Origin: [Leptolyngbya] sp. PCC 7376
GTDB taxonomy: Bacteria > Cyanobacteriota > Cyanobacteriia > Cyanobacteriales > MRBY01
Length of the DNA: 64,000 bases
Assembly: GCF_000316605.1 (NCBI RefSeq)
Contig: NC_019683.1
Coordinates: 2,960,036 to 3,024,035, forward strand
Direction: 5' to 3'
Part shown: positions 46,346-53,595 of the stretch, one piece after another
How positions within the stretch are numbered: position 1 is the first letter of the stretch
Layout of the letters: each line of letters opens with the position of its first letter
Made by a program: the position numbers and the translations under genes
Notes under the pieces: model-generated
What the model saw: the letters and a program-made list of their open reading frames with translations, nothing else
What the model was told of the DNA's origin: nothing
Databases searched by the model: none

Positions 46346-46461
46346 AGAGGTTGTCTGAAAAGGGTCTGACTGTAACTTTTGTCATTATGAGCCTGACGAA
46401 AAAAGAGGTTGTCTGAAAAGGGTCTGACTGTAACTTTTGTCATTATGAGCCTGACGAAAAA
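46346..46461. repeat. 58-bp tandem duplication
   Basis: Two copies at 46346-46403 and 46404-46461, both AGAGGTTGTCTGAAAAG onward, almost identical. They form the left part of the MITE-like element. Confidence 0.85.
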
Positions 46462-46536
46462 ATAGGAATTTCAGAGGATTTTCTTTGTGGAATCACCTAC
46501 ATGTCTATGCTCAAAATATACTTTTCAGACATCCTC
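46347..46536. mobile_element. 190-bp MITE-like element inside the IS982 transposase
   Basis: Ends GAGGTTGTCTGAAAAG (46347-46362) and CTTTTCAGACATCCTC (46521-46536) are inverted repeats differing at one base. The 3-bp sequence TTA occurs on both sides (46344-46346 and 46537-46539). Removing the element and one TTA restores the IS982 frame exactly (SLSLREIMTILIAF). It encodes no transposase, so it is non-autonomous. Confidence 0.75.
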
Positions 46537-46740
46537 TTAAACTCAGACTTCTGGGGCGACGCCGCTGTCTTTGTTTTGAGGCCAGTAATTGTTGTTGCCA
46601 TTGAGGTTCGAAGACTTGGCAGAAATCATCAATGGAATAAAACAAAGGTTCTAGACTGGTTATGTGAGAAGGTAGTGAACTGCTTATCAACTTCCATAAT
46701 ATGCACTTTTTCCTTTTTCTTTCTTATCCCGAAATCACGT

Positions 46741-47097
46741 TTTGTTAGGAAGTGCAGATGGAGTAACCTTTGAAGCTTTTATCAATCAGAAGTTAGTGCC
46801 CATAATGTGGGAAGGAACCTATGTGGTGATGGACAATTGTTCGATTCATTTGGGTGAATCAGTCCATGAACTGATTGAGGCAGTGGGAGCCAAGTTAATC
46901 TACCTTCCTCCCTATTCCCCAGACTTTTCGCCAATTGAAAACTGTTGGTCAAAGTTCAAGGGCACATTAAGGGGTATCGAGGCAAGAACTTATCCAGACT
47001 TAGCTCAAACGATTAATGTCGCTTTTTCTGAGATTACCCTTGATGACATTCGAGCTTGGTTTACTCATTTTAAAAGGATGTCCCATAGCTGACCGAA
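46741..47097 (+). mobile_element. C-terminal half of an IS630-family element
   Basis: Starts TTTGTTAGGAAGTGCAG and encodes GSADGVTFEAFINQKLVP, the DDE-type core MDNCSIHLGESVHELIEAVG and YLPPYSPDFSPIENCWSKFK to a stop at 47090-47092. It continues in frame from the N-terminal half found at 35.9-36.3 kb (LATSP then LLGSADG). IS630-like end GACCGAA at 47091-47097. Confidence 0.75.
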
Positions 47098-47170
47098 GTG
47101 TGGCCAACAGCACATCATCAAAAACGGCTTTGTCAAAAAGCGGCAACGATTTAAATGCAAAGACTGTAAC
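47093..47170 (+). mobile_element. zinc-ribbon fragment of an IS1-like transposase
   Basis: Reads PKCGQQHIIKNGFVKKRQ and RFKCKDCNY, a two-CxxC zinc ribbon as in InsA-type N-termini. It lacks start and end and is cut at 47171 by an IS630-like TATAGCAGTG end. Confidence 0.4.
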
Positions 47171-47590
47171 TATAGCAGTGATCAAAAGGGTCAAGAAGTT
47201 TCTGTACGCAGAGTCATATTCGTGGCATCTCTGAGGGATGGACTATGTCTGGATTGCTTCCGAATACAACTTTTTAGCCAAGATCAGCATTGTGCAATCT
47301 TGTTTAAGTCTTGGTGAATAGGGAGGCAGATACCACACCTCACACTTCGCCTTTGCCAGGATTTCTGCAACCCTTCCTCCCTTATGGAAAGTGGCATTAT
47401 CCAAAATCAATATCTGATTGGGCTTTAATTCCGGTAGCAAACAGTTCTCTAACCACACCTCAAACGCATGGCGGTTACAAGAGCTTTCCACAATAAAAGG
47501 TGCAAACAGTTAAACAGTTTGCCTGGACTCCATACTGACCATCTCGCTCATCCATTCCCGACTCATCACAGTAGATGATTTGTTTTAATC
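47171..47590 (-). pseudogene. IS630-family transposase fragment
   Basis: Minus strand, C-terminal transposase: IIYCDESGMDERD near 47580, then LPELKPNQILILDNATFHKG and CEVWYLPPYSP before a frameshift and stop at 47243. It is not the same copy as its two neighbours. The plus-strand sequence at 47171 begins TATAGCAGTGATC, an IS630-type terminus. Confidence 0.6.
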
Positions 47591-47769
47591 TATAGCAGTG
47601 GTCATTTAGTTTGATATGTCATGTGAACCTCAATCCTGAGCCTGTCTGCAAAACCATTATGAAGTGTCTTAATCTATCTGGCGACTTCTATAGAAAAAAT
47701 CGGGTTTATTCGCGAGAAAGGCGTTAAAGAGAATTGGCAATGGTACGACAAGTCTTATGACCGTCTTAT
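47591..47769. other. insertion-sequence debris
   Basis: Begins TATAGCAGTGGTC, resembling an IS630 end in direct orientation. A short open stretch SIEKIGFIREKGVKENWQWY then DKSYDRL is seen on the plus strand near 47695-47770, parent unknown. Confidence 0.3.
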
Positions 47770-47771
47770 TA

Positions 47772-48718
47772 TAGCAGGCAAGGAGTGGGTTAAGACAGAA
47801 TAGGATAGAAGCAATAAACATAGATGCCATGCCTGCTCCCCATAGTCTTGATTTACGCCTAAAAGCTGTTGCCGCCTTCGATAAAGGTGAACGAAAAAGT
47901 GATATCTGTCGCTTCTTTGGTATTAGCCGAAATACGCTAGACCTGTGGCTGAAACAACGAGAGAAAATCGGTTCAGTCGCTCCGAAGACAGATTACCGTC
48001 GAGGCCCTCAACCGAAGATTAATGATCTAGATGCTTTTCGTGCTTTTGCAGAGGAATATGGGCATCTAACCCAGAAGGAAATGGCGGAGAAATGGCCAGA
48101 GTCTATTAGTGATGCATCCAGACGTGAAGCTCTACGGAAAATTGAATTTACTCGAAAAAAAAGACCTATCGATATCAAGAGAGAGATAAAGAATTAGAAA
48201 AAGCATTTGTGGCACAACTGAAGCAGTATGTCCAAGAACGACTCGTATATATCGATGAAAGTGGATTTGATAATACCTTAGATTATGGGTATGGCTACTG
48301 CCATAAGTCAGAGAGGTTTATCGCAGAGAAGTTAGGTCATCGTACAGAACGAGTTAGCGTGATTGGAGGATGGCGAGAGGGAGAGCAGATAGCACCGATG
48401 GTATTTGAGGGCTATGCCAACAGCGCCTTAGTTTGCCAATGGGTAGAGGATTGCTTAGTGCCAGAGTTGATTCCGGGTCAAATTATTATTCTGGATAATG
48501 CCAGTGTTCATCCAAAGGAAAGAATACAAACATTGGTGGCGAAGGCAGGATGTGAAGTGATATTTTTGCCACCCTACTCACCACACCTGAACAAGATAGA
48601 GAAGTTTTGGGGGAGGTTAAAGAAGGAGGTAAGTAAGCTCATCAAGAAGACTGAGGATTTGTTCGATGCCATCAGAATAGCCTTCTGTTCTATGTCCTAA
48701 CCTTCTCCTTCGCTGCTA
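47772..48718 (+). mobile_element. IS630-family element with intact ends
   Basis: Ends TAGCAGGCAAGGAGTGGGTT (47772 on) and the complement TAGCAGCGAAGGAGAAGGTT (to 48718) match at 21 of 26 positions, flanked by TA on both sides (47770-47771, 48719-48720), the IS630 target duplication. Transposase in two frames. Confidence 0.85.
47829..48700 (+). CDS. IS630-family transposase in two overlapping frames (probable -1 frameshift)
   Basis: Frame A (47829-48197) encodes the helix-turn-helix half, AFDKGERKSDICRFFGISRN. Frame B, in the -1 frame and ending at 48700, encodes the DDE half with YIDESGFDNTLDYG, ILDNASVHPKERIQTL and LPPYSPHLNKIEKFWGRLK. The join reads through an A8 run followed by G (48155-48163), a slippery site, giving RKK then TYRYQERDKELEKAF. 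Programmed frameshifting or a recent mutation are both possible. Confidence 0.8.
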
Positions 48719-48765
48719 TATTATTAGCTGAAGGGTGAGCTGACTAATACGACCTAAAATTTGCA

Positions 48766-48793
48766 ATAAAAAAGGCGATCGCCATGGATCGCC
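48766..48793 (-). terminator. psbQ terminator built on a HIP1 palindrome
   Basis: On the minus strand GGCGATC and GATCGCC (48774-48793) form a stem with loop CATGGC and are followed by TTTTTT (48768-48773). Confidence 0.7.
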
Positions 48794-48843
48794 AATAATA
48801 AGAAAAATAGATTTAGTTGTGAAGAACTCAGCTAAAAAATCAA

Positions 48844-49296
48844 TTAGCTAGCTTCAGTGGGAACGAGATCGAGATAAGCATCGAAGTCAGACACAGCATT
48901 GCGATATTCAAAATTCGTAACCGCAGCATTGTTGTCCTTAGCCGCAGCATCAAGACGATCTAAGTGAGCAAAAATCTCATCAACGAGTTCTTGGGCTTGA
49001 GCCTTATCGCTGGGAAGAAGTGTATTTGCAAGGTAGGTTAAATCACGGCGCAAGAAACCAAAAGGTCCGTGAATGTAAGTGCGAGTGTCGATCCAGTTAT
49101 CATCTTGAACAAATTCGCCAAGGGTATTCATACCTTCGCGAGCTTCGTCAACTGGGATCAAGAACATCTCAATTTGGGAGAGGCGATCGGGGGTGTAGGT
49201 GTCAGGAACTGTCACCGAAGGGCTAGAGCAACTGACGAGGAAAGTGGTGATAACCACTAACAGCAAGGATAAAACAGACCGTAGGCGTAACATCAT
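48844..49296 (-). CDS. psbQ: cyanobacterial PsbQ lipoprotein of photosystem II
   Basis: 150 residues. Signal peptide with lipobox LVSC (Cys23), then the four-helix PsbQ domain. PsbQ stabilises the oxygen-evolving side of PSII. Motifs include TPDRLSQIEMFLIPVDEARE, IDTRTYIHGPFGFLRRDL and DYLDLVPTEAS end. Alternative in-frame start ATG at 49293. Confidence 0.93.
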   Translation of the reverse strand: MMLRLRSVLSLLLVVITTFLVSCSSPSVTVPDTYTPDRLSQIEMFLIPVDEAREGMNTLGEFVQDDNWIDTRTYIHGPFGFLRRDLTYLANTLLPSDKAQAQELVDEIFAHLDRLDAAAKDNNAAVTNFEYRNAVSDFDAYLDLVPTEAS

Positions 49297-49419
49297 GGTG
49301 ATATGTGTAAAGCTCTTTAACGTATCAGGGGGTTTAAATTTGACCTCATCATCTCATAAATAGGGGTGAGAGAAAGGTTTTGGCAGTGTGAGATTTAATT
49401 TTTCTTTTTCTATATGCAG

Positions 49420-50256
49420 TTAACCTGCAAGAAATTTGCTTAATTCTGGGGCGATCGCCTCGGCGAAATGCTCTTGAGGATAATGTTTAGCCTCGTCGAG
49501 GGAAACCCATTTGTGGGAGGTTTCAGACTTCACCCAATTTTTTAACCCATCATTATCTAGCCAAGCATCTTCCATACCCCAGAGAAATAACGTTGGTTCT
49601 GTGCGCGCTTTTAATTTTTCGGAGAGTTCTGGTAATACAGTTTTTAGATCCAGTTTTTTTGTAACGGCCATCAGCGCCCGCCCAGCAGCTGAAGTCGTCA
49701 AGAATGGTTTGCGGTAAACGTCTAAATTGCCATCACTAATCACAAAGCCACTACCACCTTCAAGCGTGCGATCAACAAGTAACGGATCCTGGGTCAACAT
49801 ATCCCCAACAAATGGAATCGTCCATTGCTTCATTTTGAAAGGCACTTTGCTTCCCGGTAACACAGGACTATTTAAAATCACGAGGCGATCGCACAACTCT
49901 GGATAATTTTGTGCAAATAAAATCCCGATATGCCCTAAGTACCCTTGGACAACCAAATGACAACGTTCGATCTCAATCGCGTTCAAAAAATCTTTTAGCG
50001 CTGTTTGCAACGCTTCGGCTGTGTAATCAAATTCCCTAGTACTGGGAAAACTCGAAAACCCTGATCCGATCCAGTCCGGTGCAACACAATAAAAATTCGC
50101 GGCTTCTAACTTTGTCATCACCTCACACCAACTGAAACTTTGGGAGGGCAAACCATGCAAAAAGACGATGGGCAAACGCTTTTCAACTTTCGTTTTTGTC
50201 TCGCGATAAAACCATTCCAGACCGTTGACCGTTATCTTTTTTTCGAGCAATTTCAT
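49420..50256 (-). CDS. alpha/beta-hydrolase fold protein lacking the usual nucleophile
   Basis: 278 residues. Oxyanion-hole segment VFLHGLPSQSFSW and a C-terminal acid/base region (LWGMEDAWLD, AKHYPQEHFAE) are visible. The nucleophile elbow reads VVQGYLGH, with Tyr106 where Ser, Asp or Cys is expected. It resembles the haloalkane-dehalogenase/epoxide-hydrolase branch. May be non-catalytic or use other chemistry. Single gene. Confidence 0.75.
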   Translation of the reverse strand: MKLLEKKITVNGLEWFYRETKTKVEKRLPIVFLHGLPSQSFSWCEVMTKLEAANFYCVAPDWIGSGFSSFPSTREFDYTAEALQTALKDFLNAIEIERCHLVVQGYLGHIGILFAQNYPELCDRLVILNSPVLPGSKVPFKMKQWTIPFVGDMLTQDPLLVDRTLEGGSGFVISDGNLDVYRKPFLTTSAAGRALMAVTKKLDLKTVLPELSEKLKARTEPTLFLWGMEDAWLDNDGLKNWVKSETSHKWVSLDEAKHYPQEHFAEAIAPELSKFLAG

Positions 50257-50440
50257 TGATTTTTCGAGTTCCTCACAGCATTGGGTCTCAATATAGTAAT
50301 GCGCGATATAGCCGTAGATTATGCTTTTCTCTGAAAAAAATAGGAAATACTGCGGACAACTAAAGCGCTTTGACTGTTTAGATTCTTGCTTTTAAGTGAT
50401 ATCTTTTGAGTAATTTCATTAATAACCACCGTGGCAAATA

Positions 50441-51526
50441 GTGGACGCTAAATTTTCTCCCGCAAATACCATAATCAAGCCGACAGGCAATCAACTACTT
50501 GGTCTTTTAACTGCTTTATTGATTGGATTGTCCTTCGCTGTAACAACTTTTGACGCCTCGGCAGGTATTCCATTATGGATCCTGCTCATGGTCTCTGCGG
50601 CGATCGCCAGTGCCTTAGGTGTCTGGGTTGTACCGCTGTTACAACGACTAAAAACAGGACAAATCATTAGGGAAGAAGGACCTCAAGCCCACCTCAGAAA
50701 AGCTGGCACACCGACAATGGGTGGTCTAATTTTTCTCCCGGTTGGTATCGTTGCAGGTCTAGTTTTTTCTGGGTTTAATTTTGAGGCAATCGCCGTCGCA
50801 TTGGTCACGGCAGCCTATGGCCTCATCGGTTGGGTTGATGATTGGCAAGTTTTAAGGTTGAAATCAAATAAAGGTATTTCCCCCAAAACAAAACTCGTTC
50901 TACAAATTGCTGTAGCTATTGCCTTCTGCGTGTGGTTGGCTTTTACCCGACCCGATTTAACAACCATTGAATTCTTTGCAGGTTTAAGTTTGCCCCTCGG
51001 ATTTATCTTTTGGGCATTGGCTGGCTTTGCGATGGTTGCAGAGAGCAATGCCACAAATTTAACGGACGGTGTTGATGGTCTCGCGGGTGGTACCGGGGCG
51101 ATCGCCCTCCTCGGCATGGGACTTTTGGTATTACCTGAACACCCTGCCCTAACAGTATTTTGCGCCTGCATGAGTGGTGCTTGTCTTGGTTTTATTGTCC
51201 ACAACCGTAACCCAGCAAAAGTCTTTATGGGTGATACCGGCTCCCTTGCCCTTGGTGGGGCGATCGCCTCAGTTGGTATTCTCGGCGGCAATGTATGGGG
51301 GCTCTTTATTATTAGCGGCATTTTCTGCATCGAAGCTATTTCCGTTATCGCTCAAGTCAGCTATTACAAAGCCACAAAAGATGAGACAGGCAAAGGTAAG
51401 CGTCTCCTGAAAATGGCACCCATCCACCACCATTTCGAACTGAGTGGTTGGGCAGAGACTCAAATTGTTGGGACGTTTTATATCATCAGTACCTTGCTCG
51501 TTGTACTGAGCTTTTTCATCACCTAA
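50441..51526 (+). CDS. mraY: phospho-N-acetylmuramoyl-pentapeptide-transferase
   Basis: 361 residues from GTG 50441, ten membrane spans. MraY transfers phospho-MurNAc-pentapeptide to undecaprenyl phosphate to form lipid I. Core signatures: KAGTPTMGGLIFL, VGWVDDWQVL-like IGWVDDWQVLRLKSNKG, NATNLTDGVDGLAGG, FMGDTGSLALGG, and MAPIHHHFELSGW. 65 bp upstream of mrdA. Confidence 0.96.
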   Translation: MDAKFSPANTIIKPTGNQLLGLLTALLIGLSFAVTTFDASAGIPLWILLMVSAAIASALGVWVVPLLQRLKTGQIIREEGPQAHLRKAGTPTMGGLIFLPVGIVAGLVFSGFNFEAIAVALVTAAYGLIGWVDDWQVLRLKSNKGISPKTKLVLQIAVAIAFCVWLAFTRPDLTTIEFFAGLSLPLGFIFWALAGFAMVAESNATNLTDGVDGLAGGTGAIALLGMGLLVLPEHPALTVFCACMSGACLGFIVHNRNPAKVFMGDTGSLALGGAIASVGILGGNVWGLFIISGIFCIEAISVIAQVSYYKATKDETGKGKRLLKMAPIHHHFELSGWAETQIVGTFYIISTLLVVLSFFIT

Positions 51527-51590
51527 AAACATAAATTAGAAGACCACAAGCTAAAATCATACTGATCCCCTGTGGCTATGTAGCTTCTCC

Positions 51591-53405
51591 ATGACTCTCA
51601 TCACCCCGATTGCCAAAGTAGAACGCAAAGAAACCGGTCGTACAGTCGGCAAAGGAGCAAGACCCTGGACCATTATGTTGATGGTTAGTCTTGCACTGAT
51701 TGGAGGGATGGGATCTCGCCTCGCCTTTTTACAACTCGTTCAAGGCAAAGAACTCCAAAAAGTTGCCCGAGAAAATAGCGTCCGTTTAGCACCAAAACCC
51801 CCAGTTCGCGGCAATATCTTTGACCGAAACGGGAAAATTTTAGCCACGACTAAATTAGCTCATTCTGCGTATCTGTGGCCCCTTGCCCGCACCAAACCAA
51901 ACTGGGAAGCTACGCGGGATCTCCTCGGCCAACTCATTGGCATGACTCCCGATGAGATTGAAACGTTTCTCGACGAACATAACGTTTATTCCACAGAACC
52001 GATTCCCATCGCCCGTAATCTCACCGATGCACAGATTACGGCCATTGAAGAATTTCACTCCCAGCTAGATGGTGTCGAAGTTATTATCGAACCCATTCGC
52101 GATTATCCCGAAGGCAATGCGGCATCCCATGTCCTCGGCTATACCCGCGAACTGACCCCCGAAGACTACGACAAATACAAAGATCAAGGCTATCGACTTC
52201 AGGACTATATCGGCAAGCTTGGCTTAGAATCCGCCCTAGAAACTGAATTGCGCGGTAAATGGGGTGGACAAGAAATTCAAGTAGATCGTGATGGTCGCTT
52301 CGTGAAAATTTTAGGGGAACGTCCAGCTGAGGCAGGTCAAGATTTAACGCTAACGATTGATCTCGATCTGCAAAAAGTCGCGCAACAAGTACTCGGAGAA
52401 CGTAAAGGTGCAATTGTCGCCCTAGATCCTCGCAACGGTGAAGTCTTAGCAATGGCAAGCTTCCCTGGCTTTGACCCTAATATTTTTTCGCGACGCATTT
52501 CTCCTGAGGAATGGGCAGAGGTTACGGCTCAGGGAGATCCGTTTATTAATCGTGCCATTCGAGGTTTTCCTCCAGCTTCAACCTACAAAGTCGTCACGGC
52601 GATCGCCGGCATGGAGTCAGGGAAATACCCGGCAAACACAGTCTTACAAACGACTCCTTATCTCGCAGCGGCGGGGGTCCGGTTCTATGAATGGAACAAA
52701 GCAGGTTTTGGGATGGCTGGCTATGTGCGCTCAATGCAATGGAGTAGTAACACCTTCTATGGGCAAGTTGGTCGTGGCGTTAAAGGTGAAACATTAATTC
52801 ATTGGTCGCGGCAATTGGGTTTTGGATCGCTGTCTGGGATTGAGTTGGAAGAGGAAACACCGGGATTAATTCCTGATAATGACTGGACAAATGAAAGGCT
52901 TGATCGTGATTGGAATGTTGGTGATACAGTCAATATGTCCATTGGCCAGGGTTTAACTTTAGCAACACCATTACAAATTGCGCGGATGTTTGCGGTGCCT
53001 GCAAATGGGGGCTATTTAGTGACGCCCCACTTGGTGCAAAGAGAAGATATTCCCAAAGAAGATTTACAGCTAAAAAAATCGACAGTTGAGACGCTCCAGA
53101 AGGGTTTACGAGCTGTGGTCAACGGCGGTACAGGTAAAGTAATGAATGCATCAGGTATCCCACCTTCCGCAGGGAAAAGTGGTACCGCTGAAGCACCACC
53201 CAGGGAAAACCACGCATGGTTTGGTGCCTATGCCCCTCACGATAATCCTGAAATTGTAATTGTGGCTTTCGCGGAGCACTCTGGTGGTGGTGGTGGTTCT
53301 GTGGCAGGGCCAATGGTACGTGATGTGATGAAGGCTTATTTCTCTCTCAAAGATGAACGAGCCAAACCGCCAGAGTCATCTGAGGAAGCTCAATCTCCCG
53401 AATAA
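51591..53405 (+). CDS. mrdA: penicillin-binding protein 2 (peptidoglycan transpeptidase)
   Basis: 604 residues. One N-terminal membrane span (TIMLMVSLALIGGMGSRLAF), pedestal domain, then transpeptidase with SxxK ASTYK (near 326), SxN SSN and KSGT GKSGTAE. Class B PBP for elongation, the enzyme partner of RodA. Preceded by mraY, possibly cotranscribed. Confidence 0.93.
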   Translation: MTLITPIAKVERKETGRTVGKGARPWTIMLMVSLALIGGMGSRLAFLQLVQGKELQKVARENSVRLAPKPPVRGNIFDRNGKILATTKLAHSAYLWPLARTKPNWEATRDLLGQLIGMTPDEIETFLDEHNVYSTEPIPIARNLTDAQITAIEEFHSQLDGVEVIIEPIRDYPEGNAASHVLGYTRELTPEDYDKYKDQGYRLQDYIGKLGLESALETELRGKWGGQEIQVDRDGRFVKILGERPAEAGQDLTLTIDLDLQKVAQQVLGERKGAIVALDPRNGEVLAMASFPGFDPNIFSRRISPEEWAEVTAQGDPFINRAIRGFPPASTYKVVTAIAGMESGKYPANTVLQTTPYLAAAGVRFYEWNKAGFGMAGYVRSMQWSSNTFYGQVGRGVKGETLIHWSRQLGFGSLSGIELEEETPGLIPDNDWTNERLDRDWNVGDTVNMSIGQGLTLATPLQIARMFAVPANGGYLVTPHLVQREDIPKEDLQLKKSTVETLQKGLRAVVNGGTGKVMNASGIPPSAGKSGTAEAPPRENHAWFGAYAPHDNPEIVIVAFAEHSGGGGGSVAGPMVRDVMKAYFSLKDERAKPPESSEEAQSPE

Positions 53406-53595
53406 TAAAATATTGAAATCGTTTGATTGAATAAACTTTGCGGGCGATCGCCTCTTTGTGGGAAACCTAGGTTTTCGTTGTCGGATTTCTCTACTGTCGC
53501 TTAGGTACAGCAAAAAAATAGAATAGACATAAGCTCAAGGCTCAGGGTCATACTGATTTTTGGGCAATATTGAACGTTATTTCTATATTTTGGCG

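Larger units (their letters stand above)
44801..46700 (-). pseudogene. IS982 transposase, interrupted and decayed
   Basis: The N-terminus reads YSIDDFCQVFEPQWQQQLLA then RRRPRSLSLREIMTILIAF once the MITE-like insert is removed, followed by DQSHYRHFKYFYLINV. A one-base frameshift follows AVSYQ, then SFVEWIPS and CIGISFIDTSG. After the IS5 element the C-terminal part continues FGFKLHLVINNRGELLNVKV to its stop at 44801. Roughly 30 codons are missing at the IS5 junction. Not functional. Confidence 0.75.
44772..46740 (-). mobile_element. IS982-family element with two nested insertions
   Basis: Terminal inverted repeats ACGTGAGTTCGGGATAAG (44772-44789) and ACGTGATTTCGGGATAAG (complement, 46723-46740) match 17 of 18. 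Between them, on the minus strand, is an IS982 transposase interrupted by an IS5 element (45222-46113) and a 190-bp MITE-like element (46347-46536). The plus-side flank is TTTGTTA (46741-46747). Confidence 0.85.

Noticed and set aside
44544-48843. CRISPR array or defence system among the repeats
   Set aside because: The repeats are insertion-sequence ends and duplications; there are no spaced repeats, cas genes or toxin-antitoxin pairs.
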